A stretch of 13,096 nucleotides of DNA from PALSA-1004 sp046715035. Its GTDB lineage: Bacteria; Pseudomonadota; Gammaproteobacteria; Burkholderiales; SG8-41. The notes below the pieces were generated by a model. That model was not told where the DNA came from. It saw only the letters and a list, made by a program, of their open reading frames with translations, and made no database searches. Position 1 is the stretch's first letter. Every line of letters starts with the position of its first letter. Location: assembly GCA_046715035.1 (NCBI GenBank), contig JBKJZR010000123.1, forward strand, positions 1-13,096. The letters run 5' to 3'. A program made the translations under genes and the position numbers. Shown here in pieces: positions 1 to 6,135 of the stretch.

Positions 1-555
1 GGCAACATCGGCTCCGCGCAGGCTTTCGAGACCATCGTCGACGCTGCGGAGCGCCTCAAGCAGCGCGCCGGCATCCACTGGGTGATCCTCGGCGATGGCA
101 ACATGAAGGCGTGGGTTGCCCACGAGGTCCGCCGCCGCGGGCTCGAGCGGCAGTTTCATTTGCTCGGGTCGCGGCCTACTGATACCATGCCCGGCTATTT
201 TGCGGCTGCCGGCGTTCTGCTCGTGACACTGCGGGCAGACCCCGTATTCGCATTGACCGTCCCGAGTAAACTGCAGTCTTACCTGGCGTGCGGCAGGCCG
301 CTTATCGCCGCCCTGAACGGTGAAGGCGCCGGCATCGTAAACGAGTCGGGAGCAGGCGTGAGCTGCCCCGCCGAAAATGCGGAGCAACTCGCCGCAGCGG
401 TGCTCGCCTTGTCGGAATTATCCGCGGCCCAGCGGCTGGCGATGGGCGTCAACGCCAGAAACTATTTCGAAGCGAACTTCGAACGCGAAATGCTGCTCGA
501 TCAGCTGGAGCGGTGGATGCTCGAGGTCACGGGAAGGAAATCGTGCGTATCCTGA
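1..555 (+). CDS. WbuB-like family 4 glycosyltransferase, C-terminal part (5' end outside window)
   Basis: The frame is open from base 1 to the TGA at 553-555, giving 184 residues of a C-terminal GT-B domain with no start in view. The first residues (GNIGSAQAFETIVDAAERL) are typical of the start of the second Rossmann domain of family 4 glycosyltransferases. ILGDGNMK follows near nt 88-111. The stretch encoded at about 247-300 (FALTVPSKLQSYLACGRP, then an NGEGAGIV segment) is the nucleotide-sugar-binding region and resembles WbuB, the L-FucNAc transferase of E. coli O-antigen loci. Family knowledge: these cytoplasmic or membrane-associated retaining enzymes move a sugar from an NDP donor to an undecaprenyl-PP-linked acceptor. 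Its stop overlaps the next gene by 13 bases. Its adjacency to fnl-type genes supports an L-6-deoxyHexNAc donor, but the exact donor is inferred. Confidence 0.85.
   Translation, partial: GNIGSAQAFETIVDAAERLKQRAGIHWVILGDGNMKAWVAHEVRRRGLERQFHLLGSRPTDTMPGYFAAAGVLLVTLRADPVFALTVPSKLQSYLACGRPLIAALNGEGAGIVNESGAGVSCPAENAEQLAAAVLALSELSAAQRLAMGVNARNYFEANFEREMLLDQLERWMLEVTGRKSCVS
532..538 (+). promoter_or_regulatory. Ribosome binding site deciding the GTG start at 543
   Basis: GGAAGGA lies four bases before the GTG at 543-545, inside the end of the upstream glycosyltransferase gene. It favours this start over the in-frame codon at 513, because translation from 543 begins directly with the conserved Rossmann strand (MRILILGGDGMLG). 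Confidence 0.6.
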
Positions 556-1412
556 TATTGGGCGGCGACGGCATGCTCGGGCACCGGCTGCTCAGGGATC
601 TGTCACGCTCCCATGACGTGCGCGTCACGGTGCGGCAGGAGACTCAGGCCTACGCGCGCTTCGGCCTGTTCAGCGAGCACAATTGCTACGGCGGCGTCGA
701 TGTGAGGATGACCGACCAGCTGATCAGCGTGCTCGGCGACTTTCATCCGGACGCCGTCATCAATGCGGTCGGCGTCGTCAAGCAGCGGCCCGATGGGCTC
801 TACGCGATTCCCAACCTGGAAATCAATGCCCTGCTGCCGCACCGCGTGGCGGCGATCTGCAAGGCGGTCGGCGCTCAATTCGTTCATATCAGCACGGACT
901 GCGTATTTTCAGGCCGCGTCGGGGGCTACAAGGAAGACGACGAACCCGATCCGATCGACGTCTACGGGCACAGCAAGCTGCTCGGCGAAGTGGTCGCGCC
1001 GGGCTGCATCACGCTGCGCACGTCGATCATAGGCCGTGAGCTTTCGCGCAAATCGAGCCTGCTCGAGTGGTTCCTGCGGCAAAGGGGGCGGGTGCACGGC
1101 TACCAGAATGCAATATTTTCGGGCTTTACAACGATCGAACTGAGCCGGGTCATGGAAAAGCTCATCACCCGCTTTCCCGAGTCGTCAGGCATCTATCACG
1201 TATCGAGCAACCCGATCAGCAAGTACGACCTGCTCAACCTGATACGCGAAAAGCTCGATCTGGCGGTCGAGCTCGTTCCCGATGAAGATTTCAGGTGTAA
1301 CCGCAGCCTCGATTCGACGCCTTTTCGCCGAGATTTTGCCTACGTTCCGCCACCGTGGCCGGCGATGATCGACGAGCTTGCCGCAGACTTCAGATCGGAC
1401 CCAACACGATGA
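543..1412 (+). CDS. RmlD-like NDP-4-keto-sugar reductase (WbvR/WbjC role in UDP-L-FucNAc or UDP-L-QuiNAc synthesis)
   Basis: This is an extended short-chain dehydrogenase of 289 residues when started at GTG 543. It has the NAD(P)-binding GGDGMLG at residues 7-13, an ISTDCVFSG segment (the Ser/Thr of the active site) and the catalytic Tyr141-x3-Lys145 (YGHSK). The fold and motifs match dTDP-4-dehydrorhamnose reductase (RmlD). No rmlA, rmlB or rmlC is nearby. It sits directly before a FnlA-type dehydratase and in the same array as a FnlC-type 2-epimerase, so the inferred role is C-4 reduction of the UDP-4-keto-L-sugar made by FnlA. FnlB/WbjC proteins are longer, with an extra C-terminal cupin-like part that is absent here. 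That fits better with the shorter WbvR-type reductase of L-QuiNAc routes. It overlaps the upstream gene by 13 bases, and its TGA overlaps the next ATG (ATGA). Confidence 0.85.
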   Translation: MRILILGGDGMLGHRLLRDLSRSHDVRVTVRQETQAYARFGLFSEHNCYGGVDVRMTDQLISVLGDFHPDAVINAVGVVKQRPDGLYAIPNLEINALLPHRVAAICKAVGAQFVHISTDCVFSGRVGGYKEDDEPDPIDVYGHSKLLGEVVAPGCITLRTSIIGRELSRKSSLLEWFLRQRGRVHGYQNAIFSGFTTIELSRVMEKLITRFPESSGIYHVSSNPISKYDLLNLIREKLDLAVELVPDEDFRCNRSLDSTPFRRDFAYVPPPWPAMIDELAADFRSDPTR

Positions 1413-2476
1413 TATTCGAAGGCAAACGCATTCTCGTCACCGGCGGCACCGGCTCCATGGGCAAGACTTTCGTCCGGCGCGTGCTCGCCGGTGGCCTGGG
1501 CACGCCTGCCAAGGTGATCGTATTCTCGCGCGACGAAGCCAAGCAGCACGAAATGCGCACCTCGTACCTGCACCGCGCCGTGACCACGGACGAAGTGATT
1601 TTCCGCAACTTCATGAACGTACTGGAATTCAGAATCGGCGACGTGCAGAACTATGCGGAAGTATGCTCGGCGGTCAGGGACGTCGATTTCGTGATCAACG
1701 CGGCCGCGCTCAAGCAGGTGCCCACCTGCGAATACTTTCCGCTGCAGGCGATCGGCACGAACTGCATCGGCGCCGCCAACATCGTGCGCGCCATCGAGGA
1801 AAGCCGCAGCCCGGTGCACACCGTCGTCGGCATCAGCACCGACAAGGCGTGCAAGCCGGTCAACGTGATGGGCATGACCAAATCGCTGCAGGAGCGGATT
1901 TTCGTCGCCGCCAACGTGTTGAACCCGCGGACGCGTTTCATTTGCGTGCGCTATGGCAACGTGCTCGCGTCGCGCGGCTCCGTGATCCCGCTGTTTCACG
2001 ATCAGATTCGCAACGGCGGGCCGGTCACCGTCACCGTTCCCGAAATGACGCGCTTCCTGCTGAGCCTCGACGAAGCCGTCGATACCGTTTTCGCCGCGAT
2101 CAAGCACGCCAGGCCCGGCGAGACTTACGTTCCCAACGCGCCCGCGGCGACGGTGGAGAACATCGCCCGCGCACTGATCGGCAAGCGGCGCATCAAGACC
2201 AAGGTGATCGGCATACGCCCGGGCGAGAAGATGCACGAGATCATGGTTTCCGACGAGGAGGCCAACCATTGCGTGAAGAAAGGCAGCTATTTCGCAATTC
2301 TCCCCATGCTCCCGGAACTGAACGTCAGCAGCCGCGCCGCGCGCCCGGTTCTCGCCAAGGAGCTGAGCTCGGCTGACAATGTCGTCGACTACGAGCGCAC
2401 CGTCGATCTGCTCAGGAAAAACCGTCTCATGATCGAAGACATCAATGAGCCGGATGCGCAAGAGATGCTGCGCTGA
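1409..2476 (+). CDS. fnlA: UDP-GlcNAc 4,6-dehydratase/5-epimerase (FnlA/WbjB/CapE type)
   Basis: The 355-residue soluble SDR enzyme starts at ATG 1409, which overlaps the upstream stop as ATGA. The in-frame codon at 1355 would add 18 residues lying wholly inside the upstream gene. The cofactor loop GGTGSMG is at residues 12-18. The active site has S143-T144-D145-K146 and M154-x3-K158, with Met in place of the usual SDR Tyr. This Ser-Met-Lys arrangement is a hallmark of the inverting UDP-GlcNAc dehydratases FnlA/WbjB/CapE. Family role: conversion of UDP-GlcNAc to UDP-2-acetamido-2,6-dideoxy-L-arabino-4-hexulose and its epimers, the first step to UDP-L-FucNAc or UDP-L-QuiNAc. The C-terminal IRPGEKMHEIMVSDEEA segment is also typical. 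Partners are the reductase just upstream and the 2-epimerase at 5036-6118. It is separated from the latter by a repeat-filled gap and two other genes, unlike the compact fnlABC order. Confidence 0.92.
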   Translation: MIFEGKRILVTGGTGSMGKTFVRRVLAGGLGTPAKVIVFSRDEAKQHEMRTSYLHRAVTTDEVIFRNFMNVLEFRIGDVQNYAEVCSAVRDVDFVINAAALKQVPTCEYFPLQAIGTNCIGAANIVRAIEESRSPVHTVVGISTDKACKPVNVMGMTKSLQERIFVAANVLNPRTRFICVRYGNVLASRGSVIPLFHDQIRNGGPVTVTVPEMTRFLLSLDEAVDTVFAAIKHARPGETYVPNAPAATVENIARALIGKRRIKTKVIGIRPGEKMHEIMVSDEEANHCVKKGSYFAILPMLPELNVSSRAARPVLAKELSSADNVVDYERTVDLLRKNRLMIEDINEPDAQEMLR

Positions 2477-2500
2477 GGCAATGCTTTATAACCGATGCGA

Positions 2501-2634
2501 CATATCCTCCCCTTCAAGGCACCCTCGAGGGGATCGGTTGGAGCAACTGCGTTCTTACCCCATCCCCATCCCAACCTTCCCCTTGAAGGGGAAGGAGAGG
2601 CCTCCCACCGTTGCCCTTGCGAGGGAAACGGTAT
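2501..2634. repeat. REP-like mosaic of C-rich/G-rich hairpins in the fnlA-wbpV gap
   Basis: The 216-base gap 2477-2692 carries several short palindromes. They are a 10-bp self-complementary CCCTCGAGGG at 2522-2531, a perfect palindrome with 10-base arms around one central base at 2575-2595 (arm CCTTCCCCTT), and a hairpin at 2608-2631 with CCGTT/AACGG and CCCT/AGGG pairs. TCCCAACCTTCCCC (2569-2582) recurs with one mismatch at 9076-9089. No T-run follows, so a classical intrinsic terminator is not supported. The likeliest reading is a dispersed REP/BIME-type element that may act at RNA level. It separates the first three coupled genes from the rest. Confidence 0.6.
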
Positions 2635-2692
2635 CGCCGCCACTGCGCCGATGTATATGTGCCGCCCAGGGTGAAGGACTGCACGCGATCGC

Positions 2693-3658
2693 ATGAAGAA
2701 AATACTGATTACCGGCGCCAACGGCTTCGTCGGCAGGCATCTGTGCGCGCATCTCGCCAGGGCGGGATGGGAAGTCAGCGCAGTGGTGCGAACCGGCAGC
2801 GCGTGTCCCGAATTCGCGGGACTCGCGCATGTTGTCCCTGTGGACGATCTCGGACGCGAGGACTCGCTGCGTGCGCTGCCGCCAGCCGACGCCGTCGTTC
2901 ATCTGGCAGCGCGCGTGCACGTGATGCACGACACCGCCCTGAGCGCGCTCGCGGAGTATCGGCGCGTAAACTGCGCTGCGACGGTGGCGCTGGCACGGCG
3001 CGCGGCCGGCACGGGAGCCCGGCGATTCGTATTTGTGAGCACCGTCAAGGTCAACGGCGAGCGCACGTCGACACGGCCTTTTTCCGCAGCCGATGCCCCC
3101 GCTCCCGGCGATCCCTATGCGATATCGAAATGGGAAGCGGAGCAGGCGCTCGCCGGCATCGCGGCCGCCACCGGGATGCATGTGATCACGCTGAGGCCCC
3201 CGCTGATTTACGGTCCGGGGGTCAAGGGCAATTTCCCACGCCTGATGAAGCTCGTGGCGCGGTGCGCCCCGCTGCCGCTCGCCGGCGTGCACAATTCGCG
3301 CAGCCTGCTCTACGTCGGCAACCTGGTCAGCGCGATCGAGCGCGCGTTGCGTGCTGAGGTGTCCCCGGTGGAGACGCTGCTCGTCAGCGACGACCGCGAC
3401 GTTTCCACGCCGCGGCTCATCGAAATGATCGCGGCGGCGCTGGGCGTGCGGGCGCGTCTGTTTTACTGTCCGGCCCCGCTGCTCGCAGGACTCGCGCGCA
3501 TGGCCGGCAAAGGCGAGGAGCTGCGGCGCATGGTGGAATCGCTGGCGATCGACTGCTCGCACATCAAGCAGCGGCTGCAGTGGAAGCCGCCGCATACAGT
3601 GGAAGACGGCATCAGAGACACGGCGCTCTGGTTCCGCGAGGCACAATTGCGCGCCTGA
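2693..3658 (+). CDS. WbpV/WbpK-like UDP-4-keto-6-deoxy-D-HexNAc reductase (NAD-dependent epimerase/dehydratase family)
   Basis: A 321-residue extended SDR protein. It has an N-terminal GANGFVG cofactor loop (residues 8-14), a VHLAARVHVMHD segment, FVSTVKVNGE (active-site Ser/Thr) and Tyr142-x3-Lys146 in PYAISKWEAE, followed by LRPPLIYGPGVKGNFPRLM. This pattern is characteristic of the reductases that work with WbpM-type dehydratases, such as WbpV (UDP-D-QuiNAc) and WbpK (UDP-D-FucNAc). A WbpM and a WbpL homologue lie downstream in the same array, so the inferred role is reduction of the C-4 ketone of UDP-2-acetamido-2,6-dideoxy-D-xylo-4-hexulose. Sequence alone does not settle the stereochemistry (quinovo or fuco). 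The ATG at 2693 begins directly with the Rossmann strand. A GAAGGA at 2673-2678 is rather far upstream (14 bases), so the ribosome site is weak. The gene follows the repeat-filled gap and may be a separate transcription or processing unit. Confidence 0.85.
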   Translation: MKKILITGANGFVGRHLCAHLARAGWEVSAVVRTGSACPEFAGLAHVVPVDDLGREDSLRALPPADAVVHLAARVHVMHDTALSALAEYRRVNCAATVALARRAAGTGARRFVFVSTVKVNGERTSTRPFSAADAPAPGDPYAISKWEAEQALAGIAAATGMHVITLRPPLIYGPGVKGNFPRLMKLVARCAPLPLAGVHNSRSLLYVGNLVSAIERALRAEVSPVETLLVSDDRDVSTPRLIEMIAAALGVRARLFYCPAPLLAGLARMAGKGEELRRMVESLAIDCSHIKQRLQWKPPHTVEDGIRDTALWFREAQLRA

Positions 3659-3680
3659 CACGCCGCCCGTCTACTTTTCC

Positions 3681-3684
3681 AGGA
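3681..3684 (+). promoter_or_regulatory. Probable ribosome binding site for the GTG start at 3694
   Basis: AGGA lies nine bases before GTG 3694 within the 35-base gap after the reductase gene. It supports that GTG as the start, and the first zinc-ligand cysteine pair follows ten codons later. Confidence 0.45.
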
Positions 3685-3693
3685 TAGCCAGCA

Positions 3694-4968
3694 GTGCCAA
3701 CCTCAGCTCCACGCGCGTCATGTGCTTTCTGCGGCAGCCACTCGATCGAGCAGGTGCTGGACCTCGGCGAAGTGGCGCTTGCGGGGGCCTTCGTCAAGCC
3801 CGAGCAGTTCGCCGCTGAGGCGTTTCACCCGCTGCGGGTTTTCTTTTGCGCCGATTGCTACGTGCTGCAGCTCGTGGATGTGCCCGATCCGCAGGCGCTG
3901 TTCGGCAACTATTTCTACTTTTCCTCCGCGATCCGCTCGCTGCGCGAGCACTTTTTCGATTACGCGGGCGAGGTCGTCGCGCGCTTTCTCACCCCCGGCC
4001 CGGCGACCGTCGTCGAAATCGGCTGCAACGACGGCATTCTGCTCAAGCCGCTTGCCGACCAGGGCGTGAGCAATCTGATCGGCGTCGACCCGGCGACCAA
4101 CGTCGTCGGCACCATTGCCGATGAGCGCATCACGGTCGTCAATTCGTTCTTCGACCGCAGCGTCGCCGCCAGCATCCGCGGCGCGCATGGCCCGGCGCAG
4201 CTCGTCGTCGCCAACAACGTCTACGCGCATATCCCCGATATCAACGGCGTCACGCGCGGGGTTGCGGAGCTGCTCGACGACGACGGCGTTTTTGCGTTCG
4301 AAGTCCATTACCTGGGCAGCGTCGTCGACGGCCTGCAGTACGACATGATCTACCACGAGCATCTCTACTATTACTCGCTGCTCGCCCTCGACAATCATCT
4401 GGCCCGGCACGGCATGGCGATTTTCGATCTCAAGAAGATCCCCATTCACGGCGGCTCGATCCGCTACTACGCCTGCAAGACCTCGAGCCGGCGGCTCAAG
4501 GCGACGACGAACCGCGTGACGGTGCTGCGCCAGGAGGAAATGGAACAAGGCTATAATCGCGTCGAGACATTCCGGCACTTCGCCAAGAAAATCGAGCTGC
4601 GCAAGAACGCGCTGATGGAGTTCCTCGAGCGCGCGCGCCAGTCGAATCGCAAGGTCGCGGGCTACGGCGCCTCGGGGAGAGCGAACACCATCATTCAATA
4701 CTGCGGCATCACGCGCGAGCACATGCAGTACATGATCGACGACGCGCCCGCAAAATGGGGTTATTACACGCCCGGCTCACACCTCGAGATCCGCTCACGC
4801 GATGCGCTGGATGCGGATCCGCCCGATTATCTGGTGGTGCTGGCATGGGCCTACTTGAGCGAGATCGCCGAAAAATGCCGGCGCTTTCTGGACGGCGGCG
4901 GCAAGCTGCTCACCCCGCTTCCGGAAGTGCGTCTCATCAGTCACCCTAATTCGAAGACGCCTGTTTGA
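3694..4968 (+). CDS. Three-domain SAM-dependent sugar C-methyltransferase (TylC3/NovU/TcaB9 type)
   Basis: A 424-residue protein with the full architecture of nucleotide-sugar C-methyltransferases. An N-terminal zinc-binding domain has Cys10-x2-Cys13 and Cys52-x2-Cys55. A central SAM-binding domain has EIGCNDG at 108-114 and an acidic GVDP strand end near 130-133. YHEHLYYYS at 220-228 matches the Tyr/His active-site motif of TcaB9-like enzymes. A C-terminal Rossmann-like domain opens with GYGASGRANT from residue 323 and contains YMIDDAPAKWGYYTPG. Family role: methylation of a carbon next to the ketone of an NDP-4-keto-6-deoxysugar, usually C-3, in antibiotic sugars. Here it lies between the WbpV-like reductase and FnlC, near two enzymes that make UDP-4-keto-6-deoxy-HexNAc. 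A branched amino-sugar product is therefore possible but inferred. No catalytic residue appears missing. The frame is intact and of normal length for the family (about 410 residues). Confidence 0.88.
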   Translation: MPTSAPRASCAFCGSHSIEQVLDLGEVALAGAFVKPEQFAAEAFHPLRVFFCADCYVLQLVDVPDPQALFGNYFYFSSAIRSLREHFFDYAGEVVARFLTPGPATVVEIGCNDGILLKPLADQGVSNLIGVDPATNVVGTIADERITVVNSFFDRSVAASIRGAHGPAQLVVANNVYAHIPDINGVTRGVAELLDDDGVFAFEVHYLGSVVDGLQYDMIYHEHLYYYSLLALDNHLARHGMAIFDLKKIPIHGGSIRYYACKTSSRRLKATTNRVTVLRQEEMEQGYNRVETFRHFAKKIELRKNALMEFLERARQSNRKVAGYGASGRANTIIQYCGITREHMQYMIDDAPAKWGYYTPGSHLEIRSRDALDADPPDYLVVLAWAYLSEIAEKCRRFLDGGGKLLTPLPEVRLISHPNSKTPV

Positions 4969-4999
4969 GCCAGCGGGCCCAGAGGCCCGACGCAGGCGT
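4957..4999 (+). other. Nested hairpin across the methyltransferase stop and the fnlC leader
   Basis: ACGCCTG (4957-4963) is complementary to CAGGCGT (4993-4999). Inside it, CGGGCC (4974-4979) pairs with GGCCCG (4984-4989) around a CAGA loop. The structure covers the last codons and TGA (4966-4968) of the methyltransferase and ends just before the GTG at 5003. There is no T-tract, so a Rho-independent terminator is unlikely. It could affect translation or stability of the downstream 2-epimerase message, but that is speculative. Confidence 0.4.
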
Positions 5000-5035
5000 T
5001 CCGTGCCACCCATCAATCAAGCGAGTCATCCCGTC

Positions 5036-6118
5036 ATGAAAGTAATGTCCATCTTTGGAACGCGGCCCGAAATGATCAAGATGTGGTCGACCCTGAAGAA
5101 GCTCGACGAGCTCAACTTCGACCACGTCATGGTGCACACGGGCCAGAACTTCACGCCCGAGCTGAAGGACTTTTTCTTTCACGACCTGCAGCTGCGCAAG
5201 GCCGACTACCAGCTCGCCATCGACACCTCCAGCTACGGCCGCGAGGTCGCGGACGTCATCCGCAAAGCGGACGAGCTCCTGATCAAGGTAAAGCCGGACG
5301 CCCTGCTGATTCTCGGCGACACCTACAGCGGGCTGGCGATCATGCCGGCCAAGCACCACGGGGTGAGGGTCTTTCACATGGAAGCCGGCCTGCGCGCCTG
5401 GGACAAGCGCATGCCCGAGCAGCGCAACCGCATGCTCATCGACCACATGAGCGACATACTGCTGCCGTACAACACTTATCACCGCGAAAATCTGATTCGC
5501 GAAAACGTCCATCCGTCGAAGATCTTCGTGACCGGTAATCCGACGTTCGAGGCGATGCGCGCCTTTCTGCCGCGCATCCAGCAGAGCGACATCCTGCGCC
5601 GGTTGAACCTGTCGCCCGGGCAGTACCTCCTGGTGACGGCTCACCGCAGCGAGAACGTCGACAACCCGGCATATCTCAAGGCGATAATCGGGGCGCTCGG
5701 TCAGCTCCACCGCAAGTTCAAGCGCGAGGTCATCTACCCGATGCACCCCCGCACGCGCAGCAAGGTCGCCAAGATCAAAATCCCGTCCGGCGTGCGTATC
5801 ATGGCGCCGCTGGGCTTTTACGATTTCAACCGCCTGATGATGGACTGCTATTGCATCCTTTCCGATTCGGGTACGGCGCCGGAAGAGTGCTATTTCTATA
5901 AGATTCCGTGCGTCAGCCTGCGCATGACGACCGAGCGCCCTGAAACCGTCGAGGGCGGGGCGCATATCGTCGCCGGTCTCGATCCGCGCAACATCGTCGA
6001 ATCGGTGATCACCGCGGTGTCGCAGCCGTGGTCCGGGCGTTACGAGCTCGAGCAGGACTTCGCGCCATCCACGGTAGTGATCAACAGCATCCGCAGCCAA
6101 ATCACCAACTTCTTCTAG
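5036..6118 (+). CDS. fnlC: Non-hydrolysing UDP-HexNAc 2-epimerase (FnlC/WbjD type, WecB family)
   Basis: A 360-residue WecB-fold protein. The start at ATG 5036 gives MKVMSIFGTRPEMIKM, the normal family N-terminus. An in-frame GTG at 5003 would add only 11 unconserved residues. Conserved catalytic positions are visible: Asp95 in LILGDTYSGL, Glu116 in HMEAGLR, Glu128 in MPEQRNR, and His203/Arg204/Glu206 in TAHRSENVDN. DSGTAPEE is the uridine-diphosphate-binding signature in a slightly varied form. Family role: C-2 epimerisation in the cytoplasm. In fnl-type pathways it is the last step, giving UDP-L-FucNAc or UDP-L-QuiNAc from the talo or rhamno sugar. The matching dehydratase and reductase are at 1409 and 543, with two genes of other function between, so the pathway set is split. 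The product of a simple WecB reaction (UDP-ManNAc) is an alternative, less likely given these partners. Confidence 0.88.
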   Translation: MKVMSIFGTRPEMIKMWSTLKKLDELNFDHVMVHTGQNFTPELKDFFFHDLQLRKADYQLAIDTSSYGREVADVIRKADELLIKVKPDALLILGDTYSGLAIMPAKHHGVRVFHMEAGLRAWDKRMPEQRNRMLIDHMSDILLPYNTYHRENLIRENVHPSKIFVTGNPTFEAMRAFLPRIQQSDILRRLNLSPGQYLLVTAHRSENVDNPAYLKAIIGALGQLHRKFKREVIYPMHPRTRSKVAKIKIPSGVRIMAPLGFYDFNRLMMDCYCILSDSGTAPEECYFYKIPCVSLRMTTERPETVEGGAHIVAGLDPRNIVESVITAVSQPWSGRYELEQDFAPSTVVINSIRSQITNFF

Positions 6119-6135
6119 CCCCCGCAGCAACCCTC

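Noticed and set aside
1340..2461. Long minus-strand open frame (373 codons) opposite fnlA
   Set aside because: It lies fully opposite a gene with clear SDR motifs. Its product is rich in His, Arg, Asp and Ala with no family features, as expected for antisense frames in GC-rich DNA.
2445..2696. Small + strand open frame (83 codons) bridging fnlA and the next gene
   Set aside because: It overlaps the end of fnlA out of frame and runs through palindromic repeat DNA. No ribosome site or recognisable protein.
2555..3661. Minus-strand open frame of 368 codons opposite the WbpV-like gene
   Set aside because: It reads through the hairpin repeats and opposite a well-supported SDR gene, with no recognisable motif.
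4946..6130. Minus-strand open frame of 394 codons opposite fnlC
   Set aside because: Same antisense effect. The + strand protein has all WecB-family catalytic residues.
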